Shown: in pieces, positions 1-9,185 of the stretch
Layout of the letters: each line of letters starts with the position of its first letter
Numbering within the stretch: position 1 is the first letter of the stretch
Source of the DNA: Kineosporia rhizophila
Lineage (GTDB): Bacteria; Actinomycetota; Actinomycetes; Actinomycetales; Kineosporiaceae
Direction of reading: 5' to 3'
NCBI RefSeq assembly: GCF_021277265.1
Contig: NZ_JAJSOH010000017.1
Coordinates: forward strand, 124,001 to 188,000
DNA: 64,000 nt
Position numbers and translations under genes: made by a program
Notes under the pieces: model-generated
Seen by the model: only the letters and a program-made list of their open reading frames with translations
The model's database searches: none
What the model was told of the DNA's origin: nothing

Positions 1-1552
1 CGGTCTGCACGCTGCCGGGCAGGAAGCCGACCGCCACCCGGGCCGGGATGCCCAGCTGACGGGCCATCACGGCCATCGTCGAGGCGTAGTGCACGCAGTA
101 CCCGACCTTCTGGTCGAGGAAGTCGACGATCGCCGAGGCGCTGCCGTCGCCGTCCTCGCTCTGCGGGGCCCGGGTGTCGTAGCGGAAGCCGCCGTCGCGG
201 AAGAAGTAGTCCTGCAGCCGGACCGCCTGCTCGTACTGGGTGCCGTTGCCGGCCACCTCACGAGCGGTGTCCTCGACCACCTGGGGGATGTCGTCGGGCA
301 GGTCGGTGTAGCGGTCGACGATGTCCTTCGGCGGCTCGGGCGCGCCGGCCAGCTGCTCGGAGGTCGGCGAGACGCTGAGGAACTTCGCCGTGTACTCGGC
401 CTGGGTGGTGTCCACCTCGTTGCCGATGACGTTCAGGGTCTCCTTGTCGAACAGCCACTCGCCGTCGAGCCCGGACACCTGCCGGGTGGGGTAGGGCAGG
501 GGGAGGTAGGTCTCGCGCAGCCGGAAGATCCGGATCCTCGACTCCTCCTCCGTGGTGGCCACCCCGCTGGTCAGGCCGGGTGCGTCCGGCATGCCGTTGT
601 TGATGTTGTTGGCCCGGGGGATGTCCTTGTTGCTGGGCCGCCAGGTGCGCCCGTCGTACTGGTCGTCGGTGACGATCCGCAGCGGCTCCGGGTTGAGCAC
701 CGTGGTGGAGTACTGCAGCAGCTGGGTGTCGACCGGGTCGTTCAGGTCGCGGCGCATGTCCAGGATCGGGTTGATCCGGGTGATCACGGTGCCGCCGGAG
801 CCGCCGTCGCCGTCTCCTGAACCGCCCAGCAGCTGGTTGTCCAGGCCGGGCACCACCGCCGGCAGGGCCACCGCCATCGCCACCGCGGCCAGACCCACCC
901 GGCGCCCGCCCCGGGCCAGGCCGGTGTCACCGCCGGACCGGGCCGCCGACCGCTGCCCGGCCGAGGCCAGCACCCGGCCCCAGGACCGCACCCGGTCGCC
1001 GGCGTCGGCCGACAGCAGCAGCAGGAAACCGGCCGCCGCCACCAGGAACAGGTACCAGGGCAGGCCGTCGTCGAGCAGGGCGGCGGGCACGCAGTACATC
1101 GCCAGCAGCGGCAGACCGGCCAGCGCGGGCTGCCGGAACGAGGTGGCCAGGATGTCGACCGCGAGCGCGACCAGCCCGGCGCCGCCGGCCACGAGCAGGA
1201 CGATGCCGCGCTCGGCGTCGACCGGCGGGGACTGGCTCTGGGTGACCTGCATGCCGGCCTGGAGCATGTCGGACAGCAGCCGCACGGCACCCGGCGGGTC
1301 GACCAGCTCGCCCCGGGCGAACAGCACCACGATGGCCAGGAACAGGGTGATCGCCTGCAGCCCGACCACGGCCGGCCACCAGCCGCGGGCCAGCTGGCGT
1401 GCGACGATGCCGGTCACCATCACCGTCAGCACCATGATCGCCGCGGCGAAGAGCCAGGTGGTGCCCTTGATCAGCGGGGCCAGGGTGAGGGCGGCCACCA
1501 GGCTGGCAGCCGCCGCGGTCACCGCCATCCGCTCGTCGGATCCGTCTCTCAT
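1..1552 (-). CDS. Transglutaminase-like membrane protein (TgpA/DUF3488 family), 3' end outside window
   Basis: The visible 517 codons begin at an ATG whose ATGA overlaps the stop of the upstream DUF58 gene. The first half holds several hydrophobic membrane segments (about residues 10-75 and 85-215). A soluble extracytoplasmic part follows and leads into a transglutaminase core with GYCVHYAS, where the putative nucleophilic Cys is near residue 484, and ARVAVGF. Proteins of this family have an N-terminal membrane domain, an external transglutaminase-like domain and a C-terminal DUF4129 part. The last part would lie beyond position 1. The trio with DUF58 and MoxR genes is a common conserved arrangement. 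The substrate is unknown; a cell-envelope protein role is inferred. The gene is partial because of the window edge, not because of a mutation. Confidence 0.85.
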   Translation of the reverse strand, partial: MRDGSDERMAVTAAAASLVAALTLAPLIKGTTWLFAAAIMVLTVMVTGIVARQLARGWWPAVVGLQAITLFLAIVVLFARGELVDPPGAVRLLSDMLQAGMQVTQSQSPPVDAERGIVLLVAGGAGLVALAVDILATSFRQPALAGLPLLAMYCVPAALLDDGLPWYLFLVAAAGFLLLLSADAGDRVRSWGRVLASAGQRSAARSGGDTGLARGGRRVGLAAVAMAVALPAVVPGLDNQLLGGSGDGDGGSGGTVITRINPILDMRRDLNDPVDTQLLQYSTTVLNPEPLRIVTDDQYDGRTWRPSNKDIPRANNINNGMPDAPGLTSGVATTEEESRIRIFRLRETYLPLPYPTRQVSGLDGEWLFDKETLNVIGNEVDTTQAEYTAKFLSVSPTSEQLAGAPEPPKDIVDRYTDLPDDIPQVVEDTAREVAGNGTQYEQAVRLQDYFFRDGGFRYDTRAPQSEDGDGSASAIVDFLDQKVGYCVHYASTMAVMARQLGIPARVAVGFLPGSVQT

Positions 1553-2943
1553 GCCAGCAGCCGCCCAAAGCCGTCGCCAGAACCGCCCGAACCGTTCACA
1601 TGGCCATTAGTAGACGCCGAAGCTGTGGGGTGTGCACCACCGGCGGGAACCCGCGGTGCATGCACCTCGGCCCCGGCCGCCGCGGCGGTACCCGCCGCAC
1701 CGCTCCACAGGTCGGCGATCGACTGCTCCGGCCCGGCCTCGACCACGGCCCAGCCGCCCTCGCGCAGCAGGCCGGCGACCCGCTGCCGGTTCTGGGCCGA
1801 GCCCCGCACCGCACCGGCCGACCACTCCGGCGTGTTCAGCAGCACCGCGATCCCGGCCCGGCCGGCCAGCCCGAGCTCACCCAGCCGCAGCGCGGTGGAC
1901 TCGTCGATCTCGCCCAGCACGGCGATGATCAGGCCGTCGCCGCCGGCCCGGTGCAGCACCCCGATCGCGTCGTCGAGGGCCTCGTCGCCGCCGGTCTGCA
2001 CCATGGCCAGCCGCTCGAGCAGCTCGCCGGAGGCCTCGCCGGAGTGCGGGTTGGACCAGTTCGCGGGCCGGCCGTCGAGCAGCAGCCGGATGCCGTGCTT
2101 CTCCTCGGCGAAGTGCACGGCCACCGAGGCGGCCGCGCTGACCGCCCACTCGAACGAGGAACTGGGGCCCTCGCCGCGGTGGGCCCGGGCCCGGGTGTCC
2201 AGCACCACCGTGGCGCGCATCTGCCGGGGCTGCTCCTCGCGCCGCACCATCAGCTCGCCGCGCTTGGCGGTCGAGCGCCAGTGCACCCGGCGCAGGTCGT
2301 CGCCCTCCCGGTACTCCCGGGTGGCGATGTCGTCCTCACCGCTGACCGCGGCCGCCCGGGCCAGCGAGTCGCCGGCGCCGCCCCAGGTGCCGCCGGCGGT
2401 CAGCGGCACCAGGGGGTAGAGCCGGGGCACCACGGTGACGTGGTCGTTGCCGGTGAACGAGCGGGTCAGCTCGCACATCCCGAACGGGTCGGTGACCCGT
2501 AGCCGCAACGGCCCGATCGGGTAGCGCCCGCGCATGGCGGCGGTGAGCGAGTAGGTGACGGCGGCGCGCTGGCCGCCGGGCATCCGGTCGAGCACGAAGC
2601 GCGGCGGGGCCCCGAGCGCGGGCGGCACCCGGTCCTCGGCCAACAGCACCCGGGTGCGCATCGAGGCCAGGTTCTGCAGCTCCAGCCGGACCCGCATCGG
2701 GGCGCCGACCGACACCCGGGCCGGGGTGGTGGTCCGGGTCAGGCCGATCCGGTAGTGCGCCCGGGTCAGCATGTACACGCAGGCCAGCGGCAGCACCAGC
2801 AGCAGCACGGCGATCCGCAGCAGGTCCTGGCGGCCGAGCACGACCGCGCAGATGCCCGAGGCGACCCCGGCGGAGAGGAAGGACCGGCCCCGGGTGGTCA
2901 GCCCGGACAGCGCCGCGCGGGCCCGGGAGACCACCGACCTCAT
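1549..2943 (-). CDS. DUF58 domain-containing protein
   Basis: 464 residues. Two hydrophobic segments near residues 24-60 anchor the protein. The DUF58 signature REYREGDDLRRVHWRSTAK lies around residues 220-240 and is followed by a von Willebrand A-like fold. The start ATG at 2943 overlaps the MoxR stop by 4 bp, and its own stop overlaps the start of the transglutaminase gene by 4 bp, so the three genes are translationally coupled. The C-terminal 60 residues are Ala/Gly/Ser-rich and probably disordered. DUF58 proteins usually pair with MoxR ATPases as partners in a metal- or chaperone-type assembly system; the exact role is unknown. Confidence 0.9.
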   Translation of the reverse strand: MRSVVSRARAALSGLTTRGRSFLSAGVASGICAVVLGRQDLLRIAVLLLVLPLACVYMLTRAHYRIGLTRTTTPARVSVGAPMRVRLELQNLASMRTRVLLAEDRVPPALGAPPRFVLDRMPGGQRAAVTYSLTAAMRGRYPIGPLRLRVTDPFGMCELTRSFTGNDHVTVVPRLYPLVPLTAGGTWGGAGDSLARAAAVSGEDDIATREYREGDDLRRVHWRSTAKRGELMVRREEQPRQMRATVVLDTRARAHRGEGPSSSFEWAVSAAASVAVHFAEEKHGIRLLLDGRPANWSNPHSGEASGELLERLAMVQTGGDEALDDAIGVLHRAGGDGLIIAVLGEIDESTALRLGELGLAGRAGIAVLLNTPEWSAGAVRGSAQNRQRVAGLLREGGWAVVEAGPEQSIADLWSGAAGTAAAAGAEVHAPRVPAGGAHPTASASTNGHVNGSGGSGDGFGRLLA

Positions 2944-3935
2944 GCCGGCCAGGCGGTGCTGGTGGAGGCGCGGGGCGCGGGGACCGGTACCTGGCCGAGG
3001 ATCGTGGTCAGGACGTCGGCCGGGGTACGGCGGGCCAGCTGGGCCTCGGCGCTGGGCATCAGGCGGTGGGCCAGCACCAGCGGGGTCAGGGCCTGCACGT
3101 CGTCGGGGATGACGTGGCCGCGCCCGCTCATCGCGGCCCGGGCCTTGGCCGCCCGCAGCAGCTGCAGGGCCGAGCGCGGCGAGGCGCCCAGGCGCAGCTC
3201 GGGGTTGGCCCGGGTGGCCCGGACCAGGTTGACCACGTACTCCTTGATGCCGTCGGCGGCGTAGACCGAGCGGCTGACCGCGATCAGCGAGCGCACCGTG
3301 TTGGCGTCGCAGGCCGGGCGCAGGCCGGCCAGCGGGTCGTGCTCGCCGTGGTGGCCGAGCATGTCCAGCTCGGCGTGGGCCGAGGGGTAGCCCATCGAGA
3401 CCCGGGCCATGAACCGGTCGCGCTGGGCCTCGGGCAGCGGGAAGGTGCCCTCCATCTCGACCGGGTTCTGGGTGGCCACCACGATGAACGGGCTCTCCAG
3501 GTGGTGGGTCACCCCGTCGACCGTGACCTGGTGCTCCTCCATGCACTCGAGCAGCGCGGACTGGGTCTTCGGGCTGGCCCGGTTGATCTCGTCGCCGACC
3601 ACGATGTTCGCGAACACGGCGCCCGGCTTGAACTCGAACTCGTGCCGTTCCTGCCGGTAGATGCTGACCCCGGTGATGTCGCTGGGCAGCAGGTCGGGGG
3701 TGAACTGGATGCGCCGGACCGTGCAGTCGACCGCCCGGCCCATCGCCTTGGCCAGCATCGTCTTGCCCACGCCGGGGACGTCCTCCACCAGGAGGTGCCC
3801 CTCGGCCAGCAGCACCGTGACGGCGAGGTCGACCACGTCGGGCTTCCCCTCGATGACCGACTCGATCGCTGCCTTGATAGCTCCGGTCACCCCGGCGAGG
3901 TACTCCAGTTCCCGCGGGCCGGCCATGGTCGTCAC
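2940..3935 (-). CDS. MoxR-family AAA+ ATPase
   Basis: 331 residues. Walker A is GVGKTMLAKAMG near residue 57, Walker B is VVGDEINR, and sensor and arginine-finger regions follow (ATQNPVEMEGTFPLPEAQRDRF), all typical of MoxR/RavA-like AAA+ proteins. A C-terminal helical lid domain is present. The start is GTG 3935, with GGAGG about 9 nt upstream; an in-frame ATG at 3926 is an alternative. It is the first gene of the minus-strand MoxR-DUF58-transglutaminase operon, divergent from mraZ. MoxR proteins act as chaperone-like ATPases for partner protein complexes; the partner here is inferred to be the DUF58 protein. Confidence 0.93.
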   Translation of the reverse strand: MTTMAGPRELEYLAGVTGAIKAAIESVIEGKPDVVDLAVTVLLAEGHLLVEDVPGVGKTMLAKAMGRAVDCTVRRIQFTPDLLPSDITGVSIYRQERHEFEFKPGAVFANIVVGDEINRASPKTQSALLECMEEHQVTVDGVTHHLESPFIVVATQNPVEMEGTFPLPEAQRDRFMARVSMGYPSAHAELDMLGHHGEHDPLAGLRPACDANTVRSLIAVSRSVYAADGIKEYVVNLVRATRANPELRLGASPRSALQLLRAAKARAAMSGRGHVIPDDVQALTPLVLAHRLMPSAEAQLARRTPADVLTTILGQVPVPAPRASTSTAWPA

Positions 3936-4081
3936 GTGTGCAGCCTCCGTGCCTCCCGGACCTTCACGGCCGGGGGTGCCTGTCGTCCGGGTAGGCCCGG
4001 CAGAAGTCGTGCGTCTACATCGAGCAAGTACGAGTGCAGTGCTTGGTGCCGATCAGTCTCTCAAACGCTGAAGCATCCTGC

Positions 4082-4135
4082 AGCGTCCCTTCCCGGGTAA
4101 GCGTTCCTTCCCGAGCAAGCGTCCCTTCCCGGATC
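4082..4135. repeat. 18-bp tandem repeat, three units
   Basis: Units at 4082-4099, 4100-4117 and 4118-4135 share the core AGCGTYCCTTCCCG. Read on the minus strand the units encode a 6-residue repeat (REGTLA/REGTLT), but no supported gene is present there. Confidence 0.85.
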
Positions 4136-4345
4136 GGACCCGACCCGGGCGGGAGCCACGCTTCCCCACCTTCCCCCACCACCGGCGTCCTCAAGCCTTC
4201 CGCATCCCCCACTCTGCTCCACGCCGGGCCCCGCGAACGGGCCCAAGGCGCTTCGAAGGGGACATATGACCGATCGGGCGGCTCTTGTCAAGGTCGCGGT
4301 GACACCCGGCCGCAAACCTTCCCCACTTCCGCCCCTGGCCCTCTG

Positions 4346-4365
4346 ACCTGCACGTTCGTGCAGGT
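4346..4365. repeat. Near-perfect 20-bp palindrome
   Basis: ACCTGCACG and CGTGCAGGT flank two T residues. It sits about 30 bp upstream of the mraZ -35 candidate. It could be a protein-binding site or a hairpin; nothing in the sequence decides between them. Confidence 0.6.
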
Positions 4366-4393
4366 GGCGGCGGTGGAATCCGCCGTTCCGCCA

Positions 4394-4421
4394 TTGCGTG
4401 TGGGGGGAAGTGGAGTAATGT
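4394..4421 (+). promoter_or_regulatory. Candidate mraZ promoter
   Basis: TTGCGT (4394-4399) and TAATGT (4416-4421) are separated by 16 bp. The box pair lies inside the run of MraZ boxes, which would allow autorepression by occlusion. This is inferred from sequence only. Confidence 0.5.
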
Positions 4422-4435
4422 GGAGGCCACTGGAG
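4401..4435 (+). promoter_or_regulatory. MraZ-binding box array (four TGGRG repeats, 10-bp period)
   Basis: TGGGG at 4401 is followed by TGGAG at 4411, 4421 and 4431. Each repeat is separated from the next by exactly 5 bp, which is the TGGGN-N5 architecture described for E. coli MraZ. The array lies 77-111 bp upstream of the mraZ start. Confidence 0.8.
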
Positions 4436-4511
4436 CGGAGAGGAGTTTCACGGATGACGCCTCACGCTCCAGCTGCTCTGAACAGGGAGGGGCGAGGAGA
4501 GGGGACCGCCG

Positions 4512-4943
4512 GTGTTCCTCGGCACCCACACGCCTCGCCTCGACGACAAGGGCCGGCTCATCCTTCCGGCGAAGTACCGCGAGCAACTGGAGGCAGGGGT
4601 GATCGTGACCAGAGGGCAGGAGCGTTGTCTCTACGTCTTCCCGGTCGACGAGTTCTCCCGTATCGCCGGCCAGTTGCGGCAGGCCCCGGTGACCAGCAAA
4701 CAGGCGCGCGACTACCTGCGGGTGTTCCTCTCCGGGGCGTCCGACGAGGCGGTCGACAAGCAGGGCCGGGTCACCATCCCGGCCATGCTGCGTACCTACG
4801 CCGGTCTGACCCGCGACTGCGCCGTGATCGGTGCGGGGGAGCGGATCGAGATCTGGGACCTGGCGGCCTGGGAGTCGTACCTGAACGAGCAGGAGCAGGC
4901 GTTCGCCGAGCAGGCCGAGGAAGTCGTCCCGGGACTGTTCTGA
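4512..4943 (+). CDS. mraZ: Transcriptional regulator MraZ
   Basis: 143 residues, the usual length. It holds two SpoVT/AbrB-like halves, seen as LDDKGRLILPAKYR near residues 10-23 and VDKQGRVTIPAMLR near 81-94. MraZ forms a ring-shaped DNA-binding oligomer that represses the division and cell-wall cluster, including its own gene. The start is GTG 4512, preceded by purine-rich GAGGAGAGGGGA. Four direct repeats that fit MraZ boxes lie upstream. A gap of about 515 bp separates it from rsmH, so it may also be transcribed separately. Confidence 0.95.
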   Translation: MFLGTHTPRLDDKGRLILPAKYREQLEAGVIVTRGQERCLYVFPVDEFSRIAGQLRQAPVTSKQARDYLRVFLSGASDEAVDKQGRVTIPAMLRTYAGLTRDCAVIGAGERIEIWDLAAWESYLNEQEQAFAEQAEEVVPGLF

Positions 4944-5458
4944 TGGCCCGTCTGATGCACACGCCACCCCGCAGGAGCACCACGCGATGTGACCGTCCGG
5001 CCGCTGCCCCAGCCGGCCCACTGCCCGACCGACTGTCCCGACGACGCGCCCCGCGCGCTCCTGACCCCAGCACGACCTCCGAGCCCCGCCCGGCCATCTG
5101 GAAACAGGCCGGGTAGGGCGCCGCGGACGACGAGCGAATCCGAGCATCCAGTTGCTGGACAACCGGCCGGCCCGACTCGCCGACGATGAGGTCTCCAGCC
5201 GCCCGAGGCGTCCTGACACACCTTCCCCGGTGTCAGGCCGCAGTTCGGTCGGAGCGGATGGAGACCTGATCGGCGGACCTCGGGCCGGTCGCACCGGCGC
5301 ACTGTCGAGGCCCGGCTCCGCCCTCGGACGCGTGAGGTCGCCCGGGCCGTCGGTCCCGGAGTGTGGTTAGCGAATCAGAGCCTCGACTTCCTGCCCGAAG
5401 TCCACCTGCCCGGCCACGGACGGCCGGGCCCGATCCATTTCCCCGAGGGGAGGTCGCG
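4944..5458. other. Long gap between mraZ and rsmH
   Basis: No supported gene. A short hairpin is present at 5212-5237 (CCTGACAC/GTGTCAGG arms). The rest may serve as a leader for rsmH; no clear promoter is recognised. Confidence 0.6.
5212..5237 (+). terminator. Small hairpin in mraZ-rsmH gap
   Basis: 8-bp arms CCTGACAC and GTGTCAGG with a 10-nt loop and no T-tract. It may be a weak terminator or leader structure. Confidence 0.35.
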
Positions 5459-6541
5459 ATGACCCGCCCTGAGCGTCCCGAGAGCTCTGTGACCACCGAG
5501 AACCAGTCCCACCCGGCGCAGGACACGGCGCAGGCGCACGAGCGCCACGTCCCCGTCATGCGCGACCGCTGCGTCGAACTCCTGGCGCCCGCCCTGAGCA
5601 GGCCCGGATCGGTCGTGGTCGACGCCACGCTCGGGATGGGCGGGCACAGCGAGGCACTGCTGCGCGCCTGCCCCGAGGCCACGCTGATCGGCATCGACCG
5701 CGACCCGCAGGCCCTGGAGCTGGCCGGCCGTCGGCTGGCCGGCTTCGGTGAGCGGTTCCGGCCCGCGCACGCGGTCTACGACGACATCCCGCAGGTCCTC
5801 GAGGACCTGGGGATCGACGAGGTCCACGGCGTCCTGATGGACCTGGGGGTCTCCTCGCTGCAGCTGGACGAGGCCGACCGCGGGTTCGCCTACGCGGTCG
5901 ACGCCCCGCTGGACATGCGGATGGACCAGACCGTGGGCCTGCCCGCCGCGGAGGTCCTGAACACCTACGAGGCCGCCGAGCTGACCCGGATCCTGCGTGA
6001 CTACGGCGAGGAGCGGTTCGCCAAGCGGATCGCCTCGGCGATCGTGCGTGAGCGCTCGGCCCGGCCCTTCACCACCAGCGCCCGGCTGGTCGAGCTGGTC
6101 CGGGACAACGTGCCGGCGGCGACCCGGCGCACCGGCGGCAACCCGGCCAAGCGCACCTTCCAGGCGCTGCGGATCGAGGTCAACCAGGAGCTGGAGGTGC
6201 TCGAGCGGGCGGTTCCGGCGGCGGTGGAGGCACTCGCCGTGGGCGGCCGGATCGCCGTGCTGGCCTACCACTCTCTGGAGGACCGGATCGTCAAGCGGGT
6301 GCTGGCCGAACAGGTCCGCAGCACCACACCGCCCGGCCTGCCGGTGGAGCTGGCCGAGCACGCTCCGCGGATGCGGTTGCTGACCAGAGGGGCCGAGGTG
6401 CCGCCGGAGGAGGAGACGGGCGAGAACCCGCGGGCGGCCTCGGCCCGGTTGCGGGCGGCCGAGCGGCTGCGGCCGGCCGGCAGAACTTCGGCACCGGGCA
6501 GGGCGGGCTACCGCCGACCACGAGGAGGGGACGCAGGATGA
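5459..6541 (+). CDS. rsmH: 16S rRNA (cytosine(1402)-N(4))-methyltransferase RsmH
   Basis: 360 residues. It transfers a methyl group from S-adenosylmethionine to N4 of C1402 in 16S rRNA. The core motifs are HVPVMRDRCVELL, DATLGMGGHSEALL, GIDRDPQAL, MDLGVSSLQLDEADRGFAY and the late AYHSLEDRIVKRVL. ATG 5459 is chosen because GAGGGGAGG stands 7 nt upstream; a longer in-frame start at 5363 adds only non-conserved Pro/Arg-rich residues. The C-terminal 40 residues are basic and variable. Its stop overlaps ftsL by 4 bp (ATGA). Confidence 0.95.
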   Translation: MTRPERPESSVTTENQSHPAQDTAQAHERHVPVMRDRCVELLAPALSRPGSVVVDATLGMGGHSEALLRACPEATLIGIDRDPQALELAGRRLAGFGERFRPAHAVYDDIPQVLEDLGIDEVHGVLMDLGVSSLQLDEADRGFAYAVDAPLDMRMDQTVGLPAAEVLNTYEAAELTRILRDYGEERFAKRIASAIVRERSARPFTTSARLVELVRDNVPAATRRTGGNPAKRTFQALRIEVNQELEVLERAVPAAVEALAVGGRIAVLAYHSLEDRIVKRVLAEQVRSTTPPGLPVELAEHAPRMRLLTRGAEVPPEEETGENPRAASARLRAAERLRPAGRTSAPGRAGYRRPRGGDAG

Positions 6542-7029
6542 GCACCAGCACCGCGACCGCGAAGGTTGCGCCGGACCATCTTTCGGGAGCGGCCGCGGCC
6601 GCGGCCCGGGTCCGTCAACCGGCCCGGCCGCCGGCGCGTGCTGTGCGTCCCCGACTGCGGGTGGTTCCCACGCCGCGGCGTTCGGCCACCGGTCTGGCGC
6701 TGCTGTGCGTGGGGCTGCTCGGGGCCGGTCTGCTCATGCTGCTGCTGCTGAACATCAGCATCGGCAAGGGGGCCTACGAACTCACCGAACTGCGCGACCA
6801 GGAGCGGGAACTCGCCGAGCAGCGGCAGGCCCTGACCGAGCAGGTGCAGGAGCTGAGCGCGCCGCAGAAGCTGGCCGAGGCGGCCGAGGAGCTGGGCATG
6901 GTCCCGGTGGACAACCCTGCCTTCTTCGACCCGAAGGACGGCACGGTCAAGGGCGAGCCGGAGGTCGCGACCGCCCCGCCGGCTCCCGTCAAGAGCACCG
7001 CGCCGACGACGGGTGAGCCCTCGCGATGA
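6538..7029 (+). CDS. ftsL: FtsL-like cell division membrane protein
   Basis: 163 residues with the topology of FtsL: a cytoplasmic N-terminus of about 50 residues rich in Ala, Pro and Arg, one membrane helix (about 51-73), then a short heptad-rich coiled coil (about 78-110, DQERELAEQRQALTEQVQEL). FtsL joins FtsB and FtsQ and activates FtsW-FtsI septal synthesis. Sequence identity in this family is low, so the assignment rests on topology and on position between rsmH and ftsI, with 4-bp overlaps on both sides. The C-terminal 45 residues are Pro/Thr-rich. Confidence 0.8.
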   Translation: MSTSTATAKVAPDHLSGAAAAAARVRQPARPPARAVRPRLRVVPTPRRSATGLALLCVGLLGAGLLMLLLLNISIGKGAYELTELRDQERELAEQRQALTEQVQELSAPQKLAEAAEELGMVPVDNPAFFDPKDGTVKGEPEVATAPPAPVKSTAPTTGEPSR

Positions 7030-9167
7030 GCCCCAGTGGTGGCGGCGCGGCCGCCCGGTCCGGGGCCGAGTATCCGCGTGGCACCGGTCGTTCCGGCCGC
7101 AGCGCCGCCACCCCGAGGCCCAAGCCGGTGAAGAAGACCGCGGTCAAGCGGGCCCAGCCGCCGGCGCAGAAGCCCCGGCCGGAACCGGTGAAGGGCCGCA
7201 AACCCGCCCCGGCCAAGAAGGCCGAACCGCGGCGGACGGCCAAAACCAAGCCGGTGGCCCGTAAACAGGCCGGAACCAAGACGAGGCCGGCCCGCACGCT
7301 GACCCGCTCGGCCCTCGGCCCGGCGGTGAGATCTGCCCGCGCGCAACCGAAAAGGCGAGGCGGAGGAGGGCCTCGGGGGCCGCGAGGGCCGCTGCTGAAC
7401 CTGGGCCCGGCCCGGGCCGGCAACCCGGACACCCGGCTGCGCCTCACCGCGGTCGTCATCGTCCTGATCTTCGTGATCTTCGCCGGAAGACTGGTGCAGC
7501 TGCAGGCCTTCGACTCCGAGACGCTTTCGAACGAGGCCCTGGAGAACCGGCTGCGGGCCCGCACTCTGTACGCCCACCGGGGCGACATCCTCGACACCAA
7601 GGGCGGTGTGCTGGCCACCACGGTGGAGCGTCGCAACATCACTGTCGACCAGACGCTGGTGCCCCAGTACAACCGCTACGCCAAGGTCGCGGACAACGAG
7701 AGGGGCGTGGTCGGCGCGGCCCGCGCACTGGCCCCGGTGCTGGACATGCCGGTCACGGACCTGGCCCAGGCGCTGGGCGGCAACCGGTCGTTCGCCTATG
7801 TGGTCAAGGACGTGGAACCGACTGTCTGGCGCGATGTCTCGGCCCTGGCCATTCCCGGCATCTTCAGCGAGCAGGCCAGTCGCCGCACCTACCCGGCCAC
7901 CACCGTAGCCTCGAACGTGCTGGGTTTCATGAACGGTGAGGGCGAGCCCCAGGCCGGGATCGAGAGAACCCAGGACGACCTGCTGCGCGGCACCGACGGC
8001 GAGTTCAAATATGAGCGAGGCAAGGACGGTCAGCAGATCGCCACCGGCATGACCACCGTGACCGAGGCGGTGGACGGCAAGGACGTGCAGCTGACCCTGG
8101 ACCGCGACCTGCAGTACAAGTCGCAGGAGGCGCTGCGCGAGGTGGTGAAGAAGTCGAAGGCGCAGTCGGCCACCATCGTGGTGTCCAAGGTGAAGACCGG
8201 GGAGATCCTGGCCCTCGCCGAGGCCCCCACCTTCGACGCCAACAACCCGGGCAAGGCCAAGACCGAGAACCGTGGCAACCGGGCCCTGAACGAGGTGTTC
8301 GAGCCCGGCTCGACCAGCAAGGTGATCACCGCCGCAGCGGCGCTGGAAGAGGGCAAGGTGAAGCCCACCACTCCGCTGAAGGTGCCCTACAAGCTCGACC
8401 GGGGGGCGGCCGGGGTGATCAGTGACTCGCACGACCACCCGACCGAGCAGCTCACCTTCGCCGGGGTGCTGGCCACCTCGTCGAACACCGGCACCGTGAT
8501 GGTCGGCGAGCGGATGAGCTCGCAGACCATGTACGAGTACCTGACCAAGTTCGGCCTGGGCAGCAAGACCGGCGTCGGGCTGGTCGAGTCGGCCGGCATC
8601 CTGGGCACTCCCGAGGAGTGGGACGGCCGGACCCGGCTGAACGTGATGTTCGGGCAGGGTGTGTCGGTGACCGCGCTGCAGTCGGCCGACGTGTTCGCCA
8701 CCATCGCCAACGACGGGGTGCGGGTGCAGCCCAAGCTGGTCAAGGCGGTCACCGGGGCCGACGGCCGGCTCGAGGCGGAACCCGACGGGAAGAAGACCCG
8801 GGTGGTCAGCGCCAAGACCGCCCAGGAGCTGAGGCTGATGCTGGAGAGCGTGGTGAGCGACGACGGTACCGCGGTGGACGCCGCGATCCCGGGCTACCGG
8901 GTGGCCGGCAAGACCGGCACCGCCCAGCGCTACAGCTCCGAGTGCGGCTGCTATGACGGTTCGTACACGGCCAGTTTCGTCGGGATGGCCCCGGCGGACG
9001 ATCCGGAACTGGTGGTCGCAGTGTTCGTCCAGGACCCGAAGAACGGCCACTACGGTGGCACCGTGGCCGCCCCGGTGTTCAAGGAGATCATGTCCCTGGC
9101 CCTGACTTCCCAGGGGATCGAGCCGACCGGGACGAAGAAGCCGCACCTCCCGCTCGAGTGGTCCTGA
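7026..9167 (+). CDS. ftsI: Penicillin-binding protein, division transpeptidase (FtsI/PbpB)
   Basis: 713 residues, class B PBP. A long Lys/Arg/Pro-rich cytoplasmic tail (about 1-135) precedes one membrane helix (about 138-158). A dimerisation module and a transpeptidase domain follow, with STSK (Ser about 429), SSN (about 485) and KTGT (about 629). No PASTA domain is seen at the C-terminus. It cross-links septal peptidoglycan with FtsW. The start overlaps ftsL by 4 bp. The basic tail is longer than in most homologues; FtsQ in this window carries a similar one. Confidence 0.93.
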   Translation: MSPSGGGAAARSGAEYPRGTGRSGRSAATPRPKPVKKTAVKRAQPPAQKPRPEPVKGRKPAPAKKAEPRRTAKTKPVARKQAGTKTRPARTLTRSALGPAVRSARAQPKRRGGGGPRGPRGPLLNLGPARAGNPDTRLRLTAVVIVLIFVIFAGRLVQLQAFDSETLSNEALENRLRARTLYAHRGDILDTKGGVLATTVERRNITVDQTLVPQYNRYAKVADNERGVVGAARALAPVLDMPVTDLAQALGGNRSFAYVVKDVEPTVWRDVSALAIPGIFSEQASRRTYPATTVASNVLGFMNGEGEPQAGIERTQDDLLRGTDGEFKYERGKDGQQIATGMTTVTEAVDGKDVQLTLDRDLQYKSQEALREVVKKSKAQSATIVVSKVKTGEILALAEAPTFDANNPGKAKTENRGNRALNEVFEPGSTSKVITAAAALEEGKVKPTTPLKVPYKLDRGAAGVISDSHDHPTEQLTFAGVLATSSNTGTVMVGERMSSQTMYEYLTKFGLGSKTGVGLVESAGILGTPEEWDGRTRLNVMFGQGVSVTALQSADVFATIANDGVRVQPKLVKAVTGADGRLEAEPDGKKTRVVSAKTAQELRLMLESVVSDDGTAVDAAIPGYRVAGKTGTAQRYSSECGCYDGSYTASFVGMAPADDPELVVAVFVQDPKNGHYGGTVAAPVFKEIMSLALTSQGIEPTGTKKPHLPLEWS

Positions 9168-9185
9168 GCGGTAGCGGAAACCGGA

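Larger units (their letters stand above)
3936..4400. other. Divergent intergenic region between moxR and mraZ
   Basis: No credible gene is seen. The region holds an 18-bp tandem array (4082-4135), a palindrome (4346-4365) and, at its right end, the mraZ promoter and MraZ boxes. Confidence 0.7.

Noticed and set aside
4015..4212. Minus-strand 65-codon frame with REGTL repeats
   Set aside because: Consists mostly of the 18-bp array; no ribosome site or conserved part.
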